From Gnetum montanum (lineage: Eukaryota; Streptophyta; Gnetopsida; Gnetales; Gnetaceae), in NCBI GenBank assembly GCA_015680685.1, contig MNCI01020980.1, positions 611,177-675,176 on the forward strand: 64,000 nucleotides of DNA, given 5' to 3'. Under the pieces are notes generated by a model. It was not told the origin of the DNA. It did not search any database and saw only the letters and a list, made by a program, of their open reading frames with translations. The translations under genes were made by a program, and so were the position numbers. Below, piece by piece: positions 55,635 through 64,000 of this stretch. Each line of letters begins with the position of its first letter. Within the stretch, counting starts at the first letter, position 1.

Positions 55635-57697
55635 AGTTATGGGGAAATGGCCACCTATGCTAATCTATCAAGGTCCTTAGTTCTTTTTATGTTTTTGTTT
55701 TACACATTTTTGTTTACAAATTTCTTAAACTTTTCTTATTTTTTGTTTTGCAACATCATTCATACTTTTTCTTTTTATTTTTGTGTGTGTATGTTTATCC
55801 ATTTTATTAAGCTTTTCACCTAATAAGTGCTCCTGATAATGGTATGAACTATATTCTATTGGTTGCTAATGTTTGGTTTTTACCTTTAAGTTACAATGTT
55901 AATACTAAGGTATGGTTCTTTTGATATAACAGGCAATGAGTCCACATCATCCATGCATCCATGAAATTCTATGGTCTCTCCTAGCTTGGAACTGTACAGT
56001 CCCTTTCCTTAAATAATAAGAACTATCAATGAATTGGTGACTGGGCATTTCTCAAACTAAGGAAGGACTCAAGGACTAAAAAGGGTGTGACTTCAAGGGA
56101 ACTTGATGCATTTGTGTTGGCCATTCTCTTGGGTGCTTGGATGTTTTATTCTTGAATTTTCTTACTGTTCTGATGTTGCCCTATTATCTGGAAGGTGAGA
56201 AAATAAAAATAAAAATAATAAGTCTTTGCATGGTGTGGTTCTCAGGCAAAAAAAAAAAAATAGTAAAAAACAGTGAAAATTCAAAGCACATCCCTTAGAT
56301 AAAATAATCACTTAGGCTACAAGCACTGGTTATGGAACTAAACAAACATGTTCCCTCTAACTAAGGCCCTTTCTCACTTCCTACATTCTCCTTTTTTGTT
56401 TCATTGGAATGGTGGTGACTCTTTGATGGAGGCATTCATGTTACTTTAGGTGGATGGATTGGCCAAATGTATTAATGCGAAGTCACTAGATGTGGTTTGT
56501 TTGAGGCTGGATTTGGAATGAGATCTACTAAGTCATATTAACCATTAATACACAAGGGGCTATACACCACCTTATTCTTGAGACTCCATTCCATTCTCTT
56601 CTTTCCATCGTTCTTTCTCCATTGTTCACCTCATTGCCAGTTATATTAGTAGTCTATATTTTGGTTGATGCATTGTTTTCTTTTTGGTAAACTCTTGTGG
56701 TTAAGACTTTAACTCTTGCTTCCAAGTGACATTTCCAGAGCCTACAGACTCTTTGAATGTGGGAATGTCAGGGCATTAAGGGCATGAGCCTACTTTGGGG
56801 AGGATCCACTGGCATTCCTATTTGGTACATCAATTAATTTCTTTCCCTTCAACATTTTCACAATCAATTTCTATTTTTTTTCATTTCCATCTCTAACATC
56901 CATTTCATCAGTGTTACAATTGTCTCTTTTTCTCCATCTTTCTTATTCCTTATCTTTTTCCATTCTCTCGCTATTGGAGGTTTGCTCTTAGTCATGGGGG
57001 TCCTAGTCCAATTTTTTTGATTTTCTCCTAACCCCTACACCTCAGTGTTACAGTTGTCTCTTTTTCTTCATCTTTCTTATTCCTTATCTTTTTCCATTCT
57101 CTCGCTATTGGAGGTTTGCTCTTAGTGATGGGGGTCCTGGTCGAATTTTTTTGATTTTCTCCTAACCCCTACACCTCAGGTAGTCACCAATATTATATCT
57201 CCAAAATATGCATCAACCAAATCATAACTCAGCCAATGGACCTTACACTGAGGCAAGGTATTGATTCCATTATGATTCATTTATCCTTGCTAATACAAGA
57301 CTGTGTTGTGTGTGCAGATTGCAATCATACACTAACGGATTGGATCTGGAGGGAACATTTGGAATGGACTAGTGTTGAAGTAGTTATGCAAGGAACAAGA
57401 TTGAGGGCGTGCTTATAGATGGACAACAAAAGACACAATCTTGGCATTGGTAGCAACAAACTTCTTCTTTTCTTTCTCTCTCTCCTCTCTTCTCTCTCAA
57501 CTACCAAATAAGGATGGATGTGAAATGTATACAGTGTTCACCCTTGTTTTCATGAACACTATTTTTTTCATGTATTGTAATGATGATCCATTCACATGTC
57601 ACCCCATTCACCATTAGTATCATTCAAGTCAATAATCCCATACCTTCCCAATATTTTTGAAGGAACTCGAGGATGAGTTTTCATTTAGTCATGGGGG
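55635..57697 (+). other. A3 3' noncoding region with repeated polypurine motifs
   Basis: AGTTATGGGGA lies at 55635-55645, AGTCATGGGGG at 56990-57000, AGTGATGGGGG at 57124-57134 and AGTCATGGGGG at 57687-57697 next to the 3' LTR. A T-rich tract runs about 55680-55790. The remaining blocks follow the order seen in A1 and A2. Confidence 0.7.
56908..57175 (+). repeat. 134-bp tandem duplication including a polypurine motif
   Basis: TCAGTGTTACARTTGTCTCT starts at 56908 and again at 57042. Each copy runs through TTCTCTCGCTATTGGAGG, the AGTSATGGGGG motif and CTCCTAACCCCTACACC. A1 and A2 have a single copy of this segment. Confidence 0.9.
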
Positions 57698-57699
57698 TA

Positions 57700-58476
57700 T
57701 GATGAGCTGCGATATCACGTACATGATATCGTAGCCTGCTAAAACATCTATAAATAAGAGGCAACTTCCCTTGTTCAGGCATCTAGATCTAGACCCGTAG
57801 CCAAACTATAGCAGTTTTACCATTCCAGAGTTAGAATAATTTCCATGTGCCCGCAGTAGGAGTCTCAAAGTGAACGGATCTTTATTTGAGCAAATTGTAC
57901 CTGAGCACACATTTGTGTATAGCAATAAAGATGAACTTTCTGCTAAACCTTGCAGCATGTGGACTAAGCTGAATAGGATTTAATTATTGTTAAATGTTTA
58001 AATGCTTTCTTTGATAATTAATCTGTCTCAACCCTTAACTCTCCTAGTTAAGTGCATTCAATACAACCGCTTCGAGCACATGTGTAACGCTTGGTAACCA
58101 AGTAATAAGTAGTGTTTGGTAATCTGAGCAGTGTTGCACTGGTTCAGGGTATATATGGAAAGTGGGAACGGATACTGGTGCTAGGACAATTAGAACTTAG
58201 TTAGTGAATAGTTAATGAAAGTTAGTCAATTAGTTCTCTTCACCTTCCCCTCTTAGCATAGGACATTAAAAAGATAAAAGATATAAAAATCATATACCTC
58301 AAGCTTACTTAAACATACAACCGTGACAATATAAGTAATTTTAGGAAGACAACGATTGATTAACCTTAAGTGTTATATTAGGGAACGTAAGCACTTAGTC
58401 CTTGGAGTTAGACAAGATCATGCGTGAGATGCTCGTATTCATATGGTTGAGTGTAGGGGTACCTCGCCACTCATCA
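57700..58476 (+). repeat. A3 3' LTR
   Basis: It starts TGATGAGCTGCGATATCACG and ends CACTCATCA. TATAAATA lies at 57749-57756. Length is 777 bp, against 778 bp for the 5' LTR. Confidence 0.9.
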
Positions 58477-58481
58477 CATGA
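58477..58481 (+). repeat. Target-site duplication of A3, right copy (CATGA)
   Basis: This is identical to 51270-51274. Confidence 0.9.
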
Positions 58482-59894
58482 CCTCATCAAATGCTACCTC
58501 CTCCTCATTGTCATAGAACTGAAATTTTCTTTTTCTGATGGAAGGGTCCCAGCTGTACTCCATTGTGCTTTCTCTCTTTCTTAGCTCTCCTTCTTCTTTA
58601 GTAACCTAGTCAATGAGCCTTTGAATTTGATTGGCTCTAAGTTTCGATAGTCTCCCTTGGGCAAAGACTTCAAGAGTTCTCCTAGTTTCTGAGTGGAGCC
58701 CATCTATGGTATGGCAAACTTGCTCCCTTTGAGAATAACCATGGCCATGGCATTGGTGCAAAAGAGAATAATACCTACTGATGGCTACATCCAAAGGTTC
58801 ATGTGTTTATTGTCTCCAACCTTGGATTTTCTTTCTTAGGTTGGACACTTGGGAGTACATCTAATACTTGTGATTAAAGAGCTCAAGCATCATAATCCAT
58901 CTATGGATTAATTCTGGCTCCAAAGACTGATACTAACTTTCTACTTCTTTAATGATTATCCTTGGGAACAATTTAATTTCTACCATTCTTTCTCCACATT
59001 CTATAAGGCACAAGCATTGTGAAAAGCTTGAAGATGGTTCTACAAATCTGAGTTGTATGCCCCTTCAAACTTGTGGATATTTTTCATATCCAATCACTTT
59101 ATTCTGCTATCTTTCACATGCCTTGTCAGAATTCTCACTGCCTCTACAATGTTTGAATTTTCAAGTAAAGGCTCATCATAGTCATAACCTTTGCGATGGC
59201 CATGATGCCTATGATGCCCTCTACTGCCCCTTCTCTTGTCATGGTGGACCTTCCTTAATTGCCCATGCACCTGATCTCAACTAGTTTGGTGGATCATATG
59301 ATCATCTTTATCTAGTTGATCATCTCCATCATGGTCAAATTCCTTATGACTTCATCTGGAGTTAGAGGAGGAAGAAGAGGATGATGAAGGTGAAGAGGAA
59401 GGAGGATTAGCACTATGGTGCCTGCCACACACTCTTCGATGGTTATGACCATGATCATCATCATGATGCCTATTCTTGTCCCTGCCATGACTCCCACCTT
59501 TGGATCCCCCATGATCATGGGACCCGTCCTTGCCTGAACCAAGATTATTTATAGTGGAATGTAGATTCTAGTTCAAGCTCCCTTCATCAAAACTAAGGGG
59601 AGGAGATTTAGTGAAATGAGAACCTCTAGAGAAGGAGTCCTCACTGCTTTTTTAGCCTAGCAAGAACAAGGGGTTATTAAACGATTTCTCATTTATAAAT
59701 TCATAGTGCTTCTCCTATTGCTAATCAATTTTGCATTATGCTTAAATGGGATGGTAATCTCTAGAGTGGTGATCTTGCACAATGTACTTAGCATGGAGCC
59801 CAGGGATGCCCAACCTCATAATAGTTTGTTGGAGCATCACAGAAACTGATCAATCAAGTGGCAACACAATGTTTCCATTTCATGAACTGCTATA
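58482..59894 (-). pseudogene. A4 gag, minus strand (N-terminal and core parts)
   Basis: From 58794 to 58606 on the minus strand the frame reads ISRYYSLLHQCHGHGYSQRE and LHSETRRTLEVFAQGRLSKL, matching the gag core of A1-A3. Further upstream (59542-59312) lies the His/Arg/Ser-rich linker region, translated out of frame by decay. Sequence at 59890-59740 corresponds to the gag N-terminal part after HQDEQ. The 5' LTR of A4 is not seen because B1 interrupts it at about 59895. A4 therefore spans at least 42420-59894 once A2 and A3 are removed. Confidence 0.75.
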
Positions 59895-60773
59895 TAGTCG
59901 ATGCGTCGACTAGGCTATGTATACGGGGCCTCGTATACGCGGCCACGTTGACACGGCCCCGTCGATGCATCCCTCCATGCTTCGACGTGGCCCCGTTTAT
60001 GCAGGGCTTGTTTTAGCCTATAAATAAGAGGGCCTTCCACCTCATTTAGGCATCTTTCTAGTACTTGTAGCGAAGCCCTTGCATTTTCTTTCCATAAAAG
60101 TTAGATTATTTTCCCAGTGCATGCCTGCAGTGTGATGATTGTAATTGTGCGGCATCTTTATTCGAGTGTGATGTACTTGGACGCGCACATGACCAAAAAT
60201 AAAGATCGAGATTAATTCATCATTGTAGCATTCACTTAGTTTTAATTGTTTAATTATTATTGTTAATTGCTATTTTTATTTATTATTTTCTTAGTTAATA
60301 TTTCTTTATCATCATTTACTATTCTTGTTATTGAATGCAGAATGAGTACAACATAATCACGAGCATGTAAGTGTGACTACTTGGTAACCTAGTAGCGTAC
60401 CTAGGATCTATGCTTGGTAATCCTAGTAGTAGTCATGCACGAGGTCCAAGATGTGTACGGATGATTAATGAATAGATGCTCATCGCACTTAGGCTAGCTT
60501 AGATTCATTTCCTATTACTCATTAGTTTAATCAAGATTATTTTCCATTGTCTCTAGGAGTAGCACTAATTTAGGATCACATCATACGCCTCACTCTGGAC
60601 TAAGCCATACTTGACAAGACAAGAAAATACTAGTCTATGTGGGAAGACAGAAAACTGCGATCAATGTGTAACTATCTAGATACCATAACTAGCCTATCCA
60701 TGGAGTTCAATTGGATCACGTGTGAATTCTTGTATTCGTATGGTTGAGTGTAGGGGTACCTAGCCGCTCATCA
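59895..60773 (+). repeat. B1 5' LTR
   Basis: It ends CCGCTCATCA. U3 is GC-rich, with GTCGATGCGTCGAC and GTATAC palindromes in place of GATATC, then TATAAATA at 60019-60026. U5 contains CTCACTCTGGACTAAGCC, ACTAGTCTATGTGGGAAGAC and the common GTATGGTTGAGTGTAGGGG end. The start base is inferred. Confidence 0.75.
59897..60026 (+). promoter_or_regulatory. B1 U3 palindrome array (GTCGAC/GTATAC type) and TATA box
   Basis: GTCGATGCGTCGAC (59897-59910), GTATAC at 59919-59924 and 59933-59938, then repeated CGTTGACACGGCCCCGTCGA and CGACGTGGCCCCGTTTATG-like units lead to TATAAATA at 60019-60026. CpG content is much higher than in the surrounding sequence. The promoter role is inferred from position and analogy with the other LTRs. 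Confidence 0.65.
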
Positions 60774-60774
60774 T

Positions 60775-60792
60775 TGGTGTCATTGTCGAGGA
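60775..60792 (+). other. B1 primer-binding site, tRNA-Asp type
   Basis: TGGTGTCATTGTCGAGGA begins one base after the LTR and retains most positions of the tRNA-Asp complement. Confidence 0.6.
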
Positions 60793-60911
60793 TGGTGCTA
60801 CTTATACAGATTAGTTACATCATACAAGATCACTGTAACAAAGCCTTGATGATATATCTTTCTAGAAAAATAATAAAATAATTATAAAAAGTCACCTATA
60901 AATTCACACAC

Positions 60912-62895
60912 AATGGCTCTCCTACAAGATTACAATAATGTTACACTTAGTGAGAAAGTTCATTGGAGAACCAATAAACTATATGACGATGAATATTGGA
61001 GTACACAACTTGAACTGGGGGTTTCTTATAAACATGAACGAAAGCAACGTCATCCTAACACATGAAAGCGTAACTTACCCGATGACAATGAACCCCTACT
61101 GGCCACTACAAGCTTAATGCAAATACATGAGGTTGTTCAAATCTCACGTAGGCATCGTAAAGAGAGCCGTCTACCCAGGCTCGATTTAAACAAGTTTTTC
61201 AATTTTTTTAAGAGGCTATGACTTAGATCTGCATCAACATTTACAAACCTTCTATGATTCCTACACATGGAATAATATTGATAATGGGAGGAAAAAACTT
61301 AAGCTCTTTCCTCTGACACTCGTTAGCGAAGAAAAAGTATGTTATAGGTCGTTAAAACCAAAATCAATTCAACGTTGGCCAACAATGGTAGAACTCTTCA
61401 ATGAAAGATATCAAACCTATGTGAGAGTGTCAACCTTGAGGAAACAAATCCAAGAGTGGAAATAAGCACAACATGAACCCTTGGACATGGCCTTAGAAAG
61501 ATATTATGCACTGTTAAACAATTGTCCAGGCAATGGGTTTTTCAAGGAAAGGCTAATGTACCATATCATTGATGGGCTACATAATGAAACAAGAGAGGCC
61601 TTAGGAATGTATGCCCAAGGTCAACTATATGAACTACGAACCCATCAAGTCTAGGAGCTTATTAAGTGAGTAGCAAAAGAAGAAGGAGATATGGCTAGAT
61701 GGGAGAGTATTGAAAAACATCAACAGGACCCAAATCTCAACTTAACAAAGGTCCATGATCATCAAAAGGAGAAATCAACCAATCTCAAGGTGGAAACATC
61801 ATCTTTTCCAATACAACAAACATTAGAAGAAGTCAAGGCAAAGATCAATAAGATGTTGGAATGGATGTATCAAAAGTGTGAAGAATTTATTAACATTATT
61901 GGAGATAGATTTTTGACAACCCAGGAAGCAGGACAAAACATTAGACAATTGGAAAGAAAGGATAAGAAAAATAATGGCTCAACTCCCGATCATACATATG
62001 AATGCGACATATGTTTGTACGATCACCCAAGGGCCAATGCCCAATATTGTTACATTTACATGAGCATTAGGGAAATAAGTTACATCTAGAGTTCGTACAG
62101 AGATATTGTGTTCAATCACAGTGGCAAAAATCCCAATCGTGGGGGAGACCACCACTAAACTAGAGACACCCTTCATATTATCTGAACCCAAACGCTTATC
62201 TTGTTCAACATCCTATTTCTCCAACTGGGCCAACGTACTCTATCTCACCACAGTACCATTCTCCTCCATACTATCAACCCATGCCTCCAACACAACCACT
62301 GGCTTGTGCATCCTACACTTCTCCTAACTTTCAACATTCTCATCATTTTCCTCCTTATACATAGTGACCAAATATTCCTAAGGTGTCTACACCATAGCAA
62401 CAACCCACGAACATTACTTGTGCTGCTACTTCCAACAATAGTGAGAGACCTCCTCGACATCCAAAGTGTCCCTTCTTTAAACATGACCGTAAGAAGGGAC
62501 AACACAATTCTGAGGCCACTACATCCTCTAGCTTAGCACAAATCCAACACTGTGGTGCATCTTCCTCTTCGAACCCAACGCCTCATGTTACTCTATCTGG
62601 GCCACCAATCAACACTTCAACCACCATGGGGCCCAATGAATATTACCACATGGGGAGACATGTTGATCCTTGCATACCATCTTATGGTCACAAGTACCAT
62701 AGTGGGTCAACTCCTTATAAATTAACCACATCTTATAACTTGCCCCACTATGTCAACTCTAATCAAGTGTGTGAACCCCAATGGGGTAAGTATAACCAGG
62801 TCCTAATATTTTCAACATGTAAGGATCCCCACCTTCCATTTATTAATTCTAGCCATGCTCAACCATTTAGTTATGGGGGGTATCCTCCATTTTAA
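60912..62895 (+). pseudogene. B1 gag, degraded, with short N-terminus and no protease
   Basis: It starts at ATG 60912 (MALLQDYNNVTLSEKVHW). NEPLLATTSLMQIHEVVQIS aligns with DEPLLAT*SMLNIIEVVRIP of A1 only about 55 codons after the start. Family A has nearly 300 codons before this point, so the N-terminal and His/Arg linker regions of family A are missing. The core follows with stops and frameshifts; 61691-62089 is open (coiled, then YECDICLYDHPRANAQ, compare CEICQYEHPKGC in A3). The Pro/Ser-rich tail holds SNNSERPPRHPKCPFFKHDR and ends at 62895. Confidence 0.8.
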
Positions 62896-64000
62896 CAACA
62901 TAGAATTAATAAATTTTTTTCTGTTTCTTTAATTTTTCAACTTTTTTTTCCAATTTTTCATCCTTTTAATTTATTGTTTTATCTTTTTTTCTTTTTATCA
63001 TTTTATGAGTAATCTCATCTACAAATAAAACACTCATGTGACTCATTGGTTGTGGTGTTGTTTTATGCTATCAAGTCTTGGGTGATTAATTATTTGAACA
63101 GTGAGCCCATCACATCCACCCAACCATTCTATTAATAAGAGGTTCTACTCTAGGTATGATGATATTCTTAACATCATTAAAACTTAAAGTAATTTTGTGC
63201 TCATTATGCCCAAAGTATTGAATGATGGACCAAGAGGGAATGATTAGGGTGTGACATCAAGGGAACTTGTGGATTCTCTTTGGTGACATCTGTGGGAGTT
63301 ATCATGCAACATGGTTGTACTAAGATCCTTGTACATCTAATGAAAAATGGGAGTAAGAGTATTAAAGGCACCTAGCAAAAAAAAAAGAGAGGGAGAAGAA
63401 AGTGTGCCAAAGTAGCCAAACAAAAAGTATGCCTCAAAGAAGTTCCAAGTTACTCCTCCCTTGCACAAAATGCCAAGTGATCATACGCCTTGCTATCATG
63501 GTGCTCTTATGGTTGTCCATCATTGGATGAAACGATGCGATGTCACTAATTAGAGGAATGGACTTGGTCCTGATCTTGGAATTACGAGTTAATGACACCT
63601 TAATCATGTTTTACACGTAGGATTCATTGTGCCCTACGTCAGTTACCTCACATCCCAATCTCTGCGATCCCTTCTTCAATTCATTCCATCTTGTTGTTCA
63701 TGTATTTGTGACTCATGTCTTGTATAACATTGAATTCATACCTCATCATGGTGGTATCGACATGTGTGTGTTTTGTTGCATCAGTATAGATTACATTTAA
63801 CCCTTCTAGTGCCTACGGACATCTTAAGGTGTGGTTATGTAAGGGCATATAGGTTGGAACCTGCTTTGGGGAGCATCCACTTGCGTAACTTTTGTAATTT
63901 GTACTTGTTGCACACCACCACATCATCTTATACCCTATGAGTATTTAATTGCCAAATCTATTATTTCCTTTGTCATTATTTTATCAAACGTTCCTCAAAA
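62896..64000 (+). mobile_element. B1 3' noncoding region
   Basis: A T-rich tract (62905-63005) follows gag, preceded by AGTTATGGGGG at about 62869. The rest matches B2 on the minus strand (about 11760 down to 10560) in order. No domain was seen. The 3' LTR is beyond the window. Confidence 0.75.

Larger units (their letters stand above)
51275..58476 (+). mobile_element. A3: complete non-autonomous family A LTR retrotransposon, diverged subfamily
   Basis: This 7.2-kb element has LTRs at 51275-52052 and 57700-58476, a primer-binding site at 52054-52071, and a degraded gag-protease (52198-55214). Its noncoding 3' region contains a 134-bp tandem duplication, and there is a polypurine tract at 57687-57697. 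CATGA duplications flank it. Its LTRs are close to each other but clearly different from those of A1 and A2 (for example GAGCTGCGATATYRYGTACRTGATATYG and fewer modules), so it forms a subfamily. It is inserted in the gag region of minus-strand element A4. Confidence 0.9.
59895..64000 (+). mobile_element. B1: family B LTR retrotransposon, gag-only, 3' part beyond the window
   Basis: 5' LTR (about 59895-60773), primer-binding site at 60775-60792, degraded gag (60912-62895), T-rich tract and noncoding 3' sequence to the window end. No protease follows gag: the frame ends with QPFSYGGYPPF directly before the T-rich tract. The left boundary is uncertain by a few bases because the 3' LTR and target duplication lie outside the window. 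It is inserted into A4. Confidence 0.8.

Noticed and set aside
1-64000. CRISPR arrays, bacterial operons, rRNA or tRNA genes, organelle DNA insertions
   Set aside because: None was seen. The repeats are LTR-type, SINE-type or simple tandem repeats in a plant nuclear context.

Overview
The window looks like plant nuclear DNA, most likely from a gymnosperm with a very large genome. It is AT-rich and gene-poor and is dominated by old, nested LTR retrotransposons. It also carries an integrated pararetrovirus (Caulimoviridae-like), a decayed Tekay/Del-type Ty3-gypsy integrase, SINE-like repeats, and two broken host genes: an EFR3/SEMI-ROLLED LEAF2-like ARM-repeat gene and an F-box/LRR gene. The gymnosperm assignment is an inference from this combination. 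No intact protein-coding host gene was found.

Left block, 1-12,466. A plus-strand 3' fragment of a family A element (A0, 1-1401) is interrupted by a minus-strand family B element (B2: LTR 1402-2278, internal sequence 2279-2984 and 10054-12466). B2 is itself interrupted by a complete plus-strand family A element (A1, 2990-10048) flanked by the target-site duplication GTTAG.

Central block, 12,467-42,419. Minus-strand exon remnants of an EFR3-like gene lie at 25.1-25.25 kb, 23.06-23.26 kb and 14.5-14.7 kb. A rearranged pararetrovirus copy (about 15.5-22.5 kb) sits in the intron between the last two. Its two pieces face away from each other and share a 936-bp inverted repeat of protease/reverse-transcriptase sequence. 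Further right are a Tekay integrase remnant (26.1-27.0 kb), a partial family B LTR (about 31-31.8 kb), an F-box/LRR pseudogene (31.9-33.1 kb), SINE-like repeats, a solo LTR fragment (38.4 kb) and a third LTR-like sequence (39.8-41.2 kb).

Right block, 42,420-64,000. A minus-strand family A element (A4) is split by three plus-strand insertions. A2 (43327-50489, duplication TCAAT) and A3 (51275-58476, duplication CATGA) are complete. B1 (about 59.9 kb to beyond the window end) is a family B element.

Family A elements have about 780-850-bp LTRs starting TGATG and ending CATCA, a tRNA-Asp-type primer-binding site, and a gag-protease reading frame. They have no reverse transcriptase, RNase H or integrase. 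Family B carries gag only. Both would depend on enzymes supplied in trans. They share arrays of short palindromes just upstream of a conserved TATAAATA box in the LTR. The palindrome sequence differs between groups, and the number of units differs even between the two LTRs of one element. They also share a repeated AGTCATGGGGG polypurine motif that occurs inside the element as well as at the 3' LTR edge.
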